Shown here one piece after another: positions 1 through 11,486 of a stretch of DNA of 64,000 nt (the first letter of the stretch is position 1; each line of letters starts with the position of its first letter). Under the pieces are notes generated by a model that saw only the letters and a program-made list of their open reading frames with translations, ran no database searches and had not been told where the DNA came from. The position numbers were made by a program, and so were the translations under genes. Source of the stretch: Photorhabdus luminescens subsp. luminescens (GTDB taxonomy: Bacteria > Pseudomonadota > Gammaproteobacteria > Enterobacterales > Enterobacteriaceae); assembly GCF_001083805.1 (NCBI RefSeq), contig NZ_JXSK01000002.1:248001-312000 (forward strand), given 5' to 3'.

Positions 1-2362
1 CCTGACGTAGGTAATCCATTGCTGCCAGATGCTCTTTCCACAACATATCCAGAGTCTGCAACATGATACCTTTTTCGAAGTTACGCATCATTTCAACGCC
101 GACAATCTCTTCTTTACGTTTATAGACTTCAACAGCCTGTTCAAGGATACGCTCACGCAACGTCTCTTCATGTAGTTCAGGCTCTTTGTCCAACCACTCT
201 TTGATCGGCAGCTCTAAATCGAAATCAGCCGCTAAACGTTGCTGCAAACCTTCCACATCCCACATCTCTTCCAGAGATTGAGGGGGAATATAAGCATCAA
301 TGGTTGCTTTAAATACATCTTCACGAATGCTACCAATGGTTTCACTAACATCTCTCACATCCAGCAAATCGTTACGCTGAGCATAAATAGCGCGGCGCTG
401 ATCGTTAGCAACATCATCGTATTCTAGCAATTGCTTACGTATATCGAAGTTACGGCTCTCTACTTTACGTTGAGCATTGGCAATGGCTTTAGTCACCCAC
501 GGATGTTCAATCGCCTCACCCGGTTTCATACCCAATTTACGCATCATGCCTGTGACACGATCAGAGGCAAAAATACGCATCAGCGAGTCTTCCATTGATA
601 AATAGAAACGGGACGATCCCGCATCCCCTTGACGACCAGAGCGCCCACGTAACTGATTATCAATACGACGAGATTCATGACGTTCCGTACCGATAATATG
701 CAAACCACCTGCGGCCAGAACCCTATCATGACGTTCCTGCCATGCAGCTTTAATCTCTTCAATCTGAGCTTCTGTTGGCTCTGCCAGTTTAGCAATTTCT
801 GCCTGCCAACTACCTCCTAGCACAATATCCGTACCACGACCAGCCATGTTAGTCGCAATGGTTACCGCGCTTACTTGACCAGCCTGAGCAATAATATCCG
901 CTTCCATTGCATGAAATTTGGCGTTAAGTACGTTGTGCTCAATACCCGCTTTAGTCAGTTCACGGGAAACCAGTTCAGATTTTTCAATAGAAATAGTTCC
1001 CACCAATATAGGCTGCCCTTTATCGGTACGTTCGCGGATATCTTCAATAATAGCTTCAATTTTTTCAGCTTCGGTCATATAAACCAAATCCGGCAAATCA
1101 TTACGAATCATTGGACGGTTTGTCGGCACCACAATGGTATCGAGCTTATAAATAGAGCTAAACTCAAATGCTTCGGTATCTGCTGTACCAGTCATACCCG
1201 CCAGTTTTTCATACAACCGGAAGTAGTTTTGGAAAGTGATAGAGGCCAGGGTCTGGTTCTCATTCTGAATTTCTACACCTTCTTTAGCCTCAACAGCCTG
1301 ATGCAATCCATCAGACCAGCGACGCCCCTGCATGGTACGGCCAGTATGCTCATCAACAATAATGACTTCACCATCTTTCACAATATAATCAACATCACGA
1401 GTAAACAGCGCATGGGCACGTAACGCAGCGGTAACATGGTGCATTAACATGATATTGGTTGGTGAATATAGGGATTCACCCTCTTCCATCAATTTGGCTT
1501 CCGCCAGCAATTGTTCAATCAAAACCAAACCACGTTCCGTCAAGTTAACCTGACGGGACTTTTCATCAACTGAAAAGTGGCCTTCTCCCTGGAAAGTCTC
1601 TGAATCGTCTTTTTCCTGACGAATCAATTTAGGGATCAACTTATTGACTTTGATATAAAGTTCGGAACTATCTTCAGCGGGACCAGAGATAATCAACGGC
1701 GTCCGCGCTTCATCAATCAGAATGGAGTCAACTTCATCCACTAGCGCATAATGTAGTTTGCGCTGAACACGCTCTTCCGGACTAAATGCCATGTTGTCAC
1801 GAAGATAGTCAAAACCATATTCGTTATTAGTACCATAGGTAATATCCGCAGCATATGCCTGGCGTTTAACCGGTGCCGGCATACCTGGCAGGTTAATACC
1901 AACACTCAATCCCAGAAATTCAAACAATGGGCGGTTATTTTCAGCGTCGCGTTGCGCCAGATAATCATTCACTGTGACTACGTGAACGCCACGCCCAGTT
2001 AATGCATTCAAATAAGCCGGCAAAGTCGCTGTCAATGTCTTACCTTCACCAGTACGCATTTCAGCAATACAACGTTCATTTAGAACCATTCCCCCCAGTA
2101 ACTGAACGTCGAAATGGCGCATAGCAAATACGCGCTTACTTGCTTCACGTACTGTTGCAAATGCTTCAGGTAACAAATTTTCCAGCGATTCCCCCTTTTC
2201 CAAACGGGCACGAAATTCGGCTGTTTTACCCTTCAATTCGTCATCAGACAATTTCTCAAACTCTGGCTCCATGCGGTTGATCACATCAACAACTTTACGC
2301 ATACGACGCAGTGTACGGTCATTACGACTACCAAAAACCTTTGTTAATAATTTAATCAGCAT
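1..2362 (-). CDS. secA: Preprotein translocase ATPase SecA (3' end cut by window edge)
   Basis: SecA is the ATPase motor that pushes unfolded preproteins through the SecYEG channel at the inner membrane. The start is the ATG whose complement lies at 2360-2362, giving the typical enteric N-terminus [20 protein letters not shown]. Walker A (MRTGEGKT) is encoded near 2040-2065 and the [15 protein letters not shown] helicase segment near 1690-1745. The frame is open to base 1, where it reads [14 protein letters not shown] of the helical scaffold domain. About 787 codons are present of roughly 900, so the C-terminal linker and zinc-binding tail are outside the window. It lies 82 nt downstream of secM, the arrangement in which SecM stalling controls secA translation. 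Confidence 0.97.
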   Translation of the reverse strand, partial: MLIKLLTKVFGSRNDRTLRRMRKVVDVINRMEPEFEKLSDDELKGKTAEFRARLEKGESLENLLPEAFATVREASKRVFAMRHFDVQLLGGMVLNERCIAEMRTGEGKTLTATLPAYLNALTGRGVHVVTVNDYLAQRDAENNRPLFEFLGLSVGINLPGMPAPVKRQAYAADITYGTNNEYGFDYLRDNMAFSPEERVQRKLHYALVDEVDSILIDEARTPLIISGPAEDSSELYIKVNKLIPKLIRQEKDDSETFQGEGHFSVDEKSRQVNLTERGLVLIEQLLAEAKLMEEGESLYSPTNIMLMHHVTAALRAHALFTRDVDYIVKDGEVIIVDEHTGRTMQGRRWSDGLHQAVEAKEGVEIQNENQTLASITFQNYFRLYEKLAGMTGTADTEAFEFSSIYKLDTIVVPTNRPMIRNDLPDLVYMTEAEKIEAIIEDIRERTDKGQPILVGTISIEKSELVSRELTKAGIEHNVLNAKFHAMEADIIAQAGQVSAVTIATNMAGRGTDIVLGGSWQAEIAKLAEPTEAQIEEIKAAWQERHDRVLAAGGLHIIGTERHESRRIDNQLRGRSGRQGDAGSSRFYLSMEDSLMRIFASDRVTGMMRKLGMKPGEAIEHPWVTKAIANAQRKVESRNFDIRKQLLEYDDVANDQRRAIYAQRNDLLDVRDVSETIGSIREDVFKATIDAYIPPQSLEEMWDVEGLQQRLAADFDLELPIKEWLDKEPELHEETLRERILEQAVEVYKRKEEIVGVEMMRNFEKGIMLQTLDMLWKEHLAAMDYLRQ

Positions 2363-2377
2363 AGTTAATTACATCTC

Positions 2378-2394
2378 AGATAAGGCCGTTATCT
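2378..2394 (-). promoter_or_regulatory. Short hairpin just upstream of the secA ribosome binding site
   Basis: On the minus strand AGATAA pairs with TTATCT across a 5-base loop, immediately before the GAGATG that serves as the secA Shine-Dalgarno region. In E. coli the secM-secA mRNA folds so that the secA ribosome site is hidden until a ribosome stalls in secM. This small stem is a candidate part of that fold; the full structure was not computed. Confidence 0.35.
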
Positions 2395-2444
2395 CGCAGC
2401 CAGCAAATAGTTATTTATTTCGGAATTTGTAAAAAAACGAAGAT

Positions 2445-2969
2445 TCAGAGGTAGGCAGTAGGACCTGCACGGATACCTTGGGCTTTAGCAATCCAAAACG
2501 TCGGAGTATAAGAAGATTGTGATGAAACATTCAGGAACGGTATATCTGAAACGGGTTCAGGTGGTTTAGGTTCCTGAGTTAATAGTGCATTCAGGGTTTC
2601 TAGCACAAGCTGCTGAATACTGGAAGAACTTAACCGGATACTTTGTTTTGCTGTTTCATCGCTCACAGGTTGGGAAATAGAAAAAATAAAAGAAAGCTGC
2701 CTGATCACATTACGTACAGCATGTTGTTGCCAGTAATTAATGCCATTAGCAGGCTGGTGTTGAACATTCTGCAATGAGAATAGATTATCAAAAGCTGATA
2801 AAGCCTGATTTTGCCAACTTTGGCTAGGCGAGGTATTCGCTTGTGAAATATTATCGGTAACACCCGCTGCAATGGCAGGAACGCCAATACTTGCCGCAAC
2901 CACCCCTAATAATAGATGTGACCAGAAATAACGTCTGCCAAATTGTCGCCAAAGATTTAGAATACCCAT
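2445..2969 (-). CDS. secM: Secretion monitor SecM
   Basis: SecM is a secreted peptide whose C-terminus stalls its own ribosome when Sec export is slow, exposing the secA start. The 174-residue product begins with a long basic signal peptide (RRYFWSHLLLGVVAASIGVP) like that of E. coli SecM. It ends with the arrest motif WIAKAQGIRAGP, four codons before the stop (2460-2510). The position of E. coli Phe150, five residues before the Trp, is Tyr here. The middle is poorly conserved, as usual in this family. An AAGGA ribosome site lies just before the ATG. It is directly upstream of secA; unlike in E. coli, a divergent gene separates it from lpxC. Confidence 0.93.
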   Translation of the reverse strand: MGILNLWRQFGRRYFWSHLLLGVVAASIGVPAIAAGVTDNISQANTSPSQSWQNQALSAFDNLFSLQNVQHQPANGINYWQQHAVRNVIRQLSFIFSISQPVSDETAKQSIRLSSSSIQQLVLETLNALLTQEPKPPEPVSDIPFLNVSSQSSYTPTFWIAKAQGIRAGPTAYL

Positions 2970-3001
2970 TAATCCTTCATCATACCGGAGCTACTTTTAT
3001 T

Positions 3002-3520
3002 ATGCGCGATAGCCGCCCACAATCATTAGATGTTCTTTTTGAAGACGCCGCTGCCGTTGAGAAAAGCCCGCTTCATGTTATCCAGCAACGTGCCGTCGCT
3101 TTGTTAAAACTTAACCGTGCCGTTATTAGCTTGCTTCCCGCACAATTACATCCTTGGTGCCGGGTCGCTAATTATCGCAAACAAATTCTGGTACTGGAAG
3201 CAGGAAACGCCAGTTGGATGACCAGATTACGTTACGAGCTGCCAATACTGCTCTCTGCACTAAGAAGCGAAATTCTACCATCATTGTCATCTATCGACAT
3301 CAGGATTAACCCATCACTTATGATTAAGCATGGCAATAGTGCGCAAAGCTTCGCAAAAACGATGAGCAATGATCACAAAACGTTACCGACGCGTCAGTTA
3401 AGTCAAGAGAGTGCGAAAGAATTAATAGTGCTAGCGAACCGTAGTCCAAAAAAGCTGAAGGAAAGATTAGAGCGATTAGCTGCACTGGCCGGAGAGAGTG
3501 CCAGTACAGCTAAAAAATAA
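3002..3520 (+). CDS. DUF721/DciA-like protein
   Basis: The 172-residue product starts MRDSRPQSLDVLFED and has the DUF721 (DciA) layout in its first ~100 residues: a helical start, then a beta segment around ANYRKQILVLEAGNASWMTRLRYELP, where the W-x-x-x-L-R signature is clear. The tail is basic and helical (RSPKKLKERLERLAALAGES). DciA proteins load or operate the replicative helicase DnaB in most bacteria, while E. coli uses DnaC. The job of the enterobacterial version is not established and I infer none. The ATG at 3002 is preferred over an in-frame upstream start at 2891 because GGAG lies 11 nt before it. It diverges from secM with only 32 nt between start codons and converges on lpxC. Confidence 0.8.
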   Translation: MRDSRPQSLDVLFEDAAAVEKSPLHVIQQRAVALLKLNRAVISLLPAQLHPWCRVANYRKQILVLEAGNASWMTRLRYELPILLSALRSEILPSLSSIDIRINPSLMIKHGNSAQSFAKTMSNDHKTLPTRQLSQESAKELIVLANRSPKKLKERLERLAALAGESASTAKK

Positions 3521-3615
3521 GCGCTAACGCTGAGTAAAAAACATCAGCGAGAACAAAACCACTGATAACATAACCCACTGATACATCATTGAATTATTCT
3601 CAGCACATCAGAGAG

Positions 3616-4569
<954 letters not shown>

Positions 4570-4631
4570 CTATACACTATGGTTGGCGGGCAAGTTTAGC
4601 ACAAAAAGCGGAGAATCCAATTTTTTAGCTA

Positions 4632-5792
4632 TTAATCGGCTTGTTTACGCAAAAATGCAGGAATATCCAAATAATCAGGCTCCTTGCTAGTTTGTACGCT
4701 TTGGTCATTCACCACTTTCGCTGCTGGTTTATTTTCTTCAGACAATGAAGACATACCGCCGGACATTTGCTGATGACGGTGTTCCATTACACTTGACTGA
4801 GAAGACTTATTGGTAACCAGCGTAATTTCAGGACGTTTATCCATACCAATACCGGTGGCAACCACTGTCACACGCAACTCATCGTTCATGTCTGGATCCA
4901 GAGAGGTACCGATCACGACGGTTGCGTTATCAGACGCAAATGCGCGGATCGTGTTACCCACTGTTTCGAACTCATCCAAACGCAGATCAAAGCCAGCCGT
5001 AATGTTAACCAAAACACCACGAGCGCCTGACAAGTCGATATCTTCCAGTAACGGACTAGAAATCGCCATCTCAGCGGCCTCTTCTGCACGATCTTCACCC
5101 TGTGCAATACCAGAACCCATCATAGCGTAGCCCATTTCGGACATCACGGTACGCACGTCAGCAAAGTCAACATTCATCAGACCTGGACGCGTGATCAGTT
5201 CAGCAATACCCTGAACCGCACCTTTTAAAACGTCATTAGCTGCGCCGAAAGCATCCAGTAATGAAATGCCGCGACCAAGCACTTTCAACAGTTTGTCGTT
5301 AGGGATAGTAATCAATGAATCTACATGCTTGGATAATTCAGTGATCCCTTGTTCGGCAAACGCCATACGTTTCTTACCTTCGAAATTGAAAGGCTTAGTC
5401 ACCACAGCAACTGTCAAAATCCCAAGCTCTTTTGCAATTTCAGCTACCACAGGCGCTGCGCCAGTACCAGTACCACCACCCATACCGGCAGCGATAAATA
5501 CCATATCCGCACCATCAAGCGCGGTGCGCAATGCATCCCGATCTTCTTGAGCAGCAGTACGACCCACTTCCGGGTTTGCCCCAGCGCCCAAACCTTTGGT
5601 AATACCATTACCAATTTGGATAGTCTGGCCGACAGCCGTTTTACGCAATGCCTGAGCATCCGTGTTTACTGCAAAGAATTCAACACCTTCGATGCGTTCA
5701 CGCACCATGTGCTCAACAGCGTTACCGCCGCCACCGCCGACGCCGATGACCTTAATCACCGCGTCATTGGTTAATTCTATTGGTTCAAACAT
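4632..5792 (-). CDS. ftsZ: Cell division GTPase FtsZ
   Basis: FtsZ is the tubulin-like GTPase that polymerises into the cytokinetic Z ring. The 386-residue product carries the tubulin signature [12 protein letters not shown] near residue 105 and the GTPase T7 region [15 protein letters not shown]. After a variable linker comes the conserved C-terminal peptide [16 protein letters not shown], which binds FtsA and ZipA. The globular domain is nearly identical to the E. coli protein, while the linker (about residues 318-368) diverges. It lies 63 nt downstream of ftsA on the same strand and about 100 nt upstream of lpxC. Confidence 0.98.
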   Translation of the reverse strand: MFEPIELTNDAVIKVIGVGGGGGNAVEHMVRERIEGVEFFAVNTDAQALRKTAVGQTIQIGNGITKGLGAGANPEVGRTAAQEDRDALRTALDGADMVFIAAGMGGGTGTGAAPVVAEIAKELGILTVAVVTKPFNFEGKKRMAFAEQGITELSKHVDSLITIPNDKLLKVLGRGISLLDAFGAANDVLKGAVQGIAELITRPGLMNVDFADVRTVMSEMGYAMMGSGIAQGEDRAEEAAEMAISSPLLEDIDLSGARGVLVNITAGFDLRLDEFETVGNTIRAFASDNATVVIGTSLDPDMNDELRVTVVATGIGMDKRPEITLVTNKSSQSSVMEHRHQQMSGGMSSLSEENKPAAKVVNDQSVQTSKEPDYLDIPAFLRKQAD

Positions 5793-5855
5793 ATAGTTTC
5801 TCTCCGCTTTGTGCCTTTATATCGAGGCTAAAGAAGATGCAGCCTCTGTATAAAA

Positions 5856-7112
5856 TTAAAACTCTTTTTTCAGCCAGCTACTGACTCTCTTAAACCAGCG
5901 ACTCACTGAAGCATGTTTTTCAATATCCGCATCACCATTAAGGTGAGAGGCTTTCCCGTAATGCAGCAACCCCACTGCTGTTGAATAATAGGGTTCCTGC
6001 GCATAGTCCGTCAGACCAGTAATATTAAGAGGTTGACCAATACGCACCTGAGCGTGGAACACACGCTGAGCACATTCAGCCAAGCCATCAATCTGAGCAC
6101 CGCCGCCAGTCAAGACAATACCCGCAGCCAAATGGTGTTTAACCCCCTGCTGGCGTAACTGTTCCTGCAATCGCAAGATTTCATCATTCACTAAATTCAG
6201 TAATTCGATGTAACGCGGCTCAATGACCTCAGCCAACGTCTGACGTTGTAAGCTACGTGGTGGACGTCCACCGACACTTGGTACCTCCACACTTTCATCT
6301 TTGCTGACTAGCGAACCTAGCGCACAACCGTGGCGTACCTTTATTGTTTCTGCATCGCTTGGCGGCGTACCAAAGGCATAAGCAATATCACTGGTGACAA
6401 CGTTGCCCGCATAAGGGATAACTTTGGTATGACGCAGCGCTCCGCCGGTATACACCGCAATATCCATCGTCCCGCCGCCAATATCTACCACGCAAACGCC
6501 CAATTCACGCTCGTCTTCGGTCAAAACAGCATAGCTGGCAGCCAACCCGGAAAAAATAAGCTGGTCGACTTTTAAACCACAGCGTTCAACGGCTTTTGCA
6601 ATATTTTTCGCCATATCATTATGACAAGTAATCAAGTGAACTTTCGCCTGCATGCGCACCCCAGAAAGCCCTACCGGATTTTTAATGCCTTCCTGATAAT
6701 CGATAGCATATTCTTGCGGAATAACATGCAGTATTCGGTATTCATCACGTACACGAACCGATTTGGCAGTATGAACAACATTGTCTACATCTTCCTGAGT
6801 GACTTCCTCTTCGGAAATAGGAACCATCCCGATTTCATTCTGACAACTGATGTGTTTTCCAGATAACGCCAGATAAACAGAGGAAATTTGACAATCTGCC
6901 ATTAATTCAGCCTGATCGATAGCCCGCTGTACACATTTAACAACCGACTCCAGGTCGTTTACACCGCCTTTATCCATACCGCGGGATGGACAGCTTCCCA
7001 CCCCGATAATATTAACCATACCATCGGGCAGAATTTCACCAACAAGGGCAGATACCTTTGCTGTGCCAATCTCTAGGCCAACTACTAATTTTCTGTCCGT
7101 CGATTTGATCAT
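5856..7112 (-). CDS. ftsA: Cell division protein FtsA
   Basis: FtsA is an actin-like ATPase that anchors FtsZ to the membrane and recruits later division proteins. The 418-residue product has the ATPase motifs VGLEIGTAKVSALVGE at the start, VVDIGGGTMDIAVY in the middle and IVLTGGGAQIDG late. It ends in the amphipathic membrane-targeting helix SRWFKRVSSWLKKEF. Length and order match the enteric protein. It sits between ftsQ and ftsZ. Confidence 0.98.
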   Translation of the reverse strand: MIKSTDRKLVVGLEIGTAKVSALVGEILPDGMVNIIGVGSCPSRGMDKGGVNDLESVVKCVQRAIDQAELMADCQISSVYLALSGKHISCQNEIGMVPISEEEVTQEDVDNVVHTAKSVRVRDEYRILHVIPQEYAIDYQEGIKNPVGLSGVRMQAKVHLITCHNDMAKNIAKAVERCGLKVDQLIFSGLAASYAVLTEDERELGVCVVDIGGGTMDIAVYTGGALRHTKVIPYAGNVVTSDIAYAFGTPPSDAETIKVRHGCALGSLVSKDESVEVPSVGGRPPRSLQRQTLAEVIEPRYIELLNLVNDEILRLQEQLRQQGVKHHLAAGIVLTGGGAQIDGLAECAQRVFHAQVRIGQPLNITGLTDYAQEPYYSTAVGLLHYGKASHLNGDADIEKHASVSRWFKRVSSWLKKEF

Positions 7113-7153
7113 CGTTGTTCTGCCTGCCTCATATAATTATTGCCAGTAATTGT

Positions 7154-7960
7154 TTATTGCCCTTTGGCCGGAACATTAGGATCACCAATTGGTAAAGGCG
7201 CCCAACCTACCGCGGCGCCACTGTCATAGCGCAAATCCACGTAATCTATCCTTTTCTCTGTGTTCTGCTGTAACAGCGGATAAAGCTCGATAAAACGTTT
7301 AATACGGCCTGTTGTATCCATTCTTCCCAGCTTTAGCTGGACACCATTATCCAACGTCAGTTGCCAGGAACGACGCGCAGTCATTGCCGCCGCTTTTAAT
7401 TTCAGTTTATTGGCAGCCAGAAGTTTAGCCATAGCTCGGTAACCATCAAGTACTTCTTTTTCACTGCCTTGTGGGCCATAAAGCATCGGGAAATACCCTT
7501 TAGCTCCCCATTCAGGCGGAACGCTGAATACTTGACCTTCGGCATCCAGCATCTGTGTTTCATTCCAACGCACATAAGGGACATATTCTACCAGATGAAT
7601 TCTCAGTTCATCAGGCCACTGTTTACGGACAGTGACTTGCCTTATCCACGGCATCCGTTCAATTTGTTGCTGAATGATATTCACATCCTGCGTCATGAAA
7701 GTTCCCGGTTGCCCTAATGACAAAATTGCCTGTCGGATATCATCGTTGGTCGTGTAGTGACGCTCACCCGTTACCACCAGTTTTGAAATCGGCAATCTGT
7801 TAGCATCTTTCATCCAGTTAAGGACTGCCCAACCTCCCCAAATAATGGTCCCAATTACCATCAGGAAGAAAATAAGCCCTGCCAGGTAAGAGCCGTTACT
7901 AGGACGGGAACTGCTATTTTTATTATCCCGCCCCCTTACTTTCAGGGCCGCTTGAGACAT
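7154..7960 (-). CDS. ftsQ: Cell division protein FtsQ
   Basis: FtsQ is a bitopic inner-membrane protein that links early and late divisome parts by binding FtsB and FtsL. The 268-residue sequence has a short basic cytoplasmic tail, one membrane span at about residues 28-48 ([20 protein letters not shown]), a POTRA domain beginning [20 protein letters not shown], and the beta domain ending near [14 protein letters not shown]. The start lies immediately after the ddlB stop, which suggests translational coupling. Confidence 0.96.
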   Translation of the reverse strand: MSQAALKVRGRDNKNSSSRPSNGSYLAGLIFFLMVIGTIIWGGWAVLNWMKDANRLPISKLVVTGERHYTTNDDIRQAILSLGQPGTFMTQDVNIIQQQIERMPWIRQVTVRKQWPDELRIHLVEYVPYVRWNETQMLDAEGQVFSVPPEWGAKGYFPMLYGPQGSEKEVLDGYRAMAKLLAANKLKLKAAAMTARRSWQLTLDNGVQLKLGRMDTTGRIKRFIELYPLLQQNTEKRIDYVDLRYDSGAAVGWAPLPIGDPNVPAKGQ

Positions 7961-7961
7961 A

Positions 7962-8882
7962 TCAATCAGCCAACTCCAAAATCTTCGCCACTAACTGTGA
8001 AAAACTTAATCCAGCCTGACGCGCAGCCATCGGCACCAAGCTGTGACTGGTCATCCCTGGCGATGTATTCACTTCCAACAGATAGAAACCACCATCAGTA
8101 TCCATCATGACATCTACCCGTCCCCAACCACTACATCCCACTGATTGATAAGCTTTAAGCGCCAGCTCTACCAATTGCCGCTCTTTTTCATCACTTAATC
8201 CGCTTGGACAAAAATACTGTGTTTCTTCAGACAGATATTTTGCCTCATAGTCATAAAAAATAGCAGCGGGTTGAATACGAATAGAAGGTAAAGCCGTATC
8301 ACCAAGGATGGCTACCGTGTATTCCGGGCCGTACAACCATTTTTCTATCAGCAAATCAACGTCATAACGAAACGCTATCTCTAATGCCCCACGCAACTCC
8401 GAAATTTCATTAACCTTAGTCATACCAACACTGGAACCTTCCAGACTTGGCTTAACAATTAATGGCAGACCTAAATCTGCTACATATTCTTGGAGTTGAA
8501 AATCCGTCAATCGTTCAAATTGCTGAGAATTCATTGCAACATATGGCGAAACAGTCAATCCAATCCCTTGCCATAACTGTTTTGTGCGCAATTTGTCCAT
8601 TGACAGTGCACAGGCCATCACGCCACTACCGGTATAGGGTAACTGCAAAAACTCTAATACACCTTGCAAAGTACCATCTTCCCCACCACGCCCATGAAGC
8701 GCGATAAAGACTTTCTCAAATCCGGCCTCTTTAAGTTGAGTTACAGAAAAATCTTTTGTATCAACTGGATGTGCGTCAATACCTGCTTCTCTCAATCCAG
8801 CCAACACGGCGTGTCCCGATAACAGAGAAACTTCACGCTCAGCGGAAGTTCCCCCCAACAGTACCGCGACTTTCTCAGCCAT
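7962..8882 (-). CDS. ddlB: D-alanine--D-alanine ligase B
   Basis: This ATP-grasp enzyme makes the D-Ala-D-Ala dipeptide that MurF adds to the peptidoglycan precursor. From the ATG at 8882 ([20 protein letters not shown]) it has 306 residues, the same as E. coli DdlB; GAGG lies 9 nt before this start, so the 5-codon longer frame is not used. Visible motifs are [12 protein letters not shown], the ATP-binding segment [11 protein letters not shown] and the metal-binding end [17 protein letters not shown]. The start codon lies inside the end of murC (8-nt overlap). Confidence 0.97.
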   Translation of the reverse strand: MAEKVAVLLGGTSAEREVSLLSGHAVLAGLREAGIDAHPVDTKDFSVTQLKEAGFEKVFIALHGRGGEDGTLQGVLEFLQLPYTGSGVMACALSMDKLRTKQLWQGIGLTVSPYVAMNSQQFERLTDFQLQEYVADLGLPLIVKPSLEGSSVGMTKVNEISELRGALEIAFRYDVDLLIEKWLYGPEYTVAILGDTALPSIRIQPAAIFYDYEAKYLSEETQYFCPSGLSDEKERQLVELALKAYQSVGCSGWGRVDVMMDTDGGFYLLEVNTSPGMTSHSLVPMAARQAGLSFSQLVAKILELAD

Positions 8883-10350
8883 TGCGTTTTTCCTCATTCA
8901 AAGATGGCTGTAATTTTGTTTCAGCCAGGTTACGCGCTATTTTGCCTATATTGCCGGCCCCTTGAACCAGAACTAAATCATTACCATCCAGCACCTGTGA
9001 CAACGCAGTGGTTACCTTTGCTGGATCAGATACTAAAATCGGATCTAACTTACCGCGGCTACGGATAGTACGGCATAACGAACGACTATCCGCCCCCGGA
9101 ATAACCGCTTCACCCGCAGAGTAAACATCCAACATCAGTAATACATCTACCTGATTCAATACATTGGCAAAGTCATCGTACAAATCACGGGTTCGGGTAT
9201 AACGATGAGGTTGAAATATCATCACAATACGTTTATCCGGCCAGCCAGCACGAGCGGCTTTAATCGTTGCATCCACTTCCGTTGGATGATGGCCATAATC
9301 ATCAACCAACATTGCACTGCCGCCTTTGCCGTTAACGTGTTCCAGAGAAAAATTGCCCAAAAAATCAAAACGGCGACCAGTTCCCTGAAAACTAGCCAAC
9401 GCAGCCAAAATATCACTGCCAGAAATCCCTTCCTCAGTGGCAACGGCTACTGCCGCCGCTGCATTCAGCGCATTATGGCGACCCGGCGCATTCAATATGA
9501 CTTTCAGATCCGCCATATCTTGACGGCTGACAGTAAAATATCCCTGAGCGCCCTTTTGCTCATAATGGGTAATACGGACATCTGCTTCTTCACTAAAACC
9601 ATAGGTCGTGATATAGCGCCCCACACGAGGGATTAACTCTTTGACAACCGGATCATCAATGCACATAACTGCACGCCCATAGAAAGGTAAGTTGTGCAAG
9701 AAGTTAATAAACGTCTGTTTCAGGTTTTCGAAGTCACCATGATAGGTATCCATATGGTCTGCTTCGATATTCGTAACGACCGCCACCATCGGCTGCAAAT
9801 GCAAGAAAGAGGCATCACTTTCGTCAGCTTCCGCAATTAAATAACGGCTACTGCCAAGACGAGCATGTGTTCCTGCTGCTTTAACTAAACCACCATTAAC
9901 AAAAGTGGGATCTAAACCAGCCTGTGCATAGATGCTAGAAATCATCGCCGTTGTGGTTGTTTTACCGTGAGTCCCGGCAATAGCAATACCATGACGGTAG
10001 CGCATTAATTCTGCCAACATCTCTGCTCGGCGAATAACCGGAATTCGGGCCTCACGAGCAGCAACAATTTCCGGGTTATCCGCCAGGATTGCGCTTGAAG
10101 CCACAACAACACTGGCATCCAGTATATTTTCAGGACGATGGTTAAAATAAATCTGAGCACCTAACTTAGTCAGTTGCCGAGTTACCGGGTTTGGCGCCAA
10201 ATCAGATCCACTAATTTGATAACCTTCATTAGCCAACACTTCGGCGATCCCACCCATGCCAGCACCTCCAATGCCAACAAAGTGGATATGCCTGACTTTT
10301 CTCATCTCAGGCACGAAAGCTCTTAATTTCGCCAGTTGCTGTGTATTCAC
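8875..10350 (-). CDS. murC: UDP-N-acetylmuramate--L-alanine ligase MurC
   Basis: MurC adds L-Ala to UDP-MurNAc, the first amino acid of the stem peptide. From the GTG at 10350 ([20 protein letters not shown]) the product has 491 residues, exactly the usual enteric size. Motifs are [17 protein letters not shown] (nucleotide sugar binding), [12 protein letters not shown] (ATP P-loop), [12 protein letters not shown] and [11 protein letters not shown] second in-frame GTG at 10395 has a stronger-looking AAAGGGG site 5 nt upstream and would add 15 residues, so the start is not fully settled. It follows murG and overlaps ddlB. Confidence 0.96.
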   Translation of the reverse strand: MNTQQLAKLRAFVPEMRKVRHIHFVGIGGAGMGGIAEVLANEGYQISGSDLAPNPVTRQLTKLGAQIYFNHRPENILDASVVVASSAILADNPEIVAAREARIPVIRRAEMLAELMRYRHGIAIAGTHGKTTTTAMISSIYAQAGLDPTFVNGGLVKAAGTHARLGSSRYLIAEADESDASFLHLQPMVAVVTNIEADHMDTYHGDFENLKQTFINFLHNLPFYGRAVMCIDDPVVKELIPRVGRYITTYGFSEEADVRITHYEQKGAQGYFTVSRQDMADLKVILNAPGRHNALNAAAAVAVATEEGISGSDILAALASFQGTGRRFDFLGNFSLEHVNGKGGSAMLVDDYGHHPTEVDATIKAARAGWPDKRIVMIFQPHRYTRTRDLYDDFANVLNQVDVLLMLDVYSAGEAVIPGADSRSLCRTIRSRGKLDPILVSDPAKVTTALSQVLDGNDLVLVQGAGNIGKIARNLAETKLQPSLNEEKRNG

Positions 10351-10418
10351 GTTTTTTTCTTCACTATATATGGTTGCTTCATATGTTTGCTTCACCGCCC
10401 CTTTTAAGACGGTCTAAA

Positions 10419-11486
10419 TCATTTTTTCGCCGCATCGATTAATGCCGCCGATACTCGCTCAGTTGCATCAACAATTGCTGCTGAACGGGCTTTTTCCGCC
10501 ATTTCCAACAATTGCGGCCGTTGCCACTGAGTTAACAATTCGATGACTGCATCAACCGTAAATTGTGGTTGCTCCAGTATTTTTGCTGCGCCAACCTTTT
10601 CTAGAGGTAACGCATTCCAGTATTGCTGACGATCTTTATGCTGAAATGGCACAAAAATCCCAGGTAATCCCGCAGCAGACACTTCACTAACCGTCAACGC
10701 GCCAGAACGACAAATCACCACATCAGCCCAAGCATAAGCTTGTGCCATATCGTCAATAAATTCAGTAATCTTATGTTCACATTTAACTGAGTTGTTGTAG
10801 GCATTCTGAACACTTTCTTTCGCCCCTTTGCCTGTCTGATGCCAAAGCGTAATTTTATCACCCATACGGGCAGCAATTTCAGGCATTGTCTGGTTAAGAA
10901 TTCTCGCCCCCTGACTGCCGCCAACAACCAGAACCCGAATCGGACCTTCACGCCCTGTTAAACGCTGTTTAGGTATAGGCAGCGCCAACACATCTTCGCG
11001 GACAGGGTTGCCAACAACGGGCGCTTTTGGAAATGCGCCAGGAAATGCTTGTAAAACAGTTGTAGCAATTTTAGCCAGCCACCGGTTTGTCAGGCCGGCA
11101 ATACCATTCTGTTCATGCAATACAACCGGAATACCGCACATCCATGCAGCAATACCGCCGGGACCAGAAACATATCCTCCCATGCCAAGCACGACATCTG
11201 GCTGATAGCGACGTATAATCGCCTTTGCCTGACGAATTGCTTTGAAAATTCGGACCGGGGCAGCTAACAATGCTTTGATCCCTTTACCTCGCAGACCAGA
11301 AATCTGAATAAATTCAATGTCAATGCCATGTTTCGGTACTAAATCGGCTTCCATACGATCCGCTGTTCCCAACCAGAGAACGTCCCAGCCTTGGTCTTTT
11401 AAATGATGAGCGACAGCCAGCCCTGGGAAGACATGTCCTCCGGTTCCACCAGCCATCACCATCAAACGCCGGGTTTTGCCACTCAT
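10419..11486 (-). CDS. murG: UDP-GlcNAc:lipid I N-acetylglucosaminyltransferase MurG
   Basis: MurG is the peripheral inner-membrane glycosyltransferase (GT28) that turns lipid I into lipid II. The 355-residue product has the glycine-rich N-terminal loop [19 protein letters not shown], the second loop [13 protein letters not shown] and the UDP-GlcNAc site [20 protein letters not shown]. The start overlaps the ftsW stop by 4 nt, an ATGA-type junction suggesting translational coupling. Confidence 0.97.
   Translation of the reverse strand: MSGKTRRLMVMAGGTGGHVFPGLAVAHHLKDQGWDVLWLGTADRMEADLVPKHGIDIEFIQISGLRGKGIKALLAAPVRIFKAIRQAKAIIRRYQPDVVLGMGGYVSGPGGIAAWMCGIPVVLHEQNGIAGLTNRWLAKIATTVLQAFPGAFPKAPVVGNPVREDVLALPIPKQRLTGREGPIRVLVVGGSQGARILNQTMPEIAARMGDKITLWHQTGKGAKESVQNAYNNSVKCEHKITEFIDDMAQAYAWADVVICRSGALTVSEVSAAGLPGIFVPFQHKDRQQYWNALPLEKVGAAKILEQPQFTVDAVIELLTQWQRPQLLEMAEKARSAAIVDATERVSAALIDAAKK

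Noticed and set aside
875-1423. 182-codon frame antisense to secA
   Set aside because: It is a shadow of the secA frame on the other strand, with no ribosome site and a composition set by the SecA codons.
2891-3001. Longer N-terminus for the DciA-like protein
   Set aside because: The extra 37 codons lie antisense to the secM signal peptide, and GGAG is placed correctly for the ATG at 3002.
5349-5774. 141-codon frame antisense to ftsZ
   Set aside because: Lies wholly inside the strongly conserved ftsZ gene; no family resemblance.
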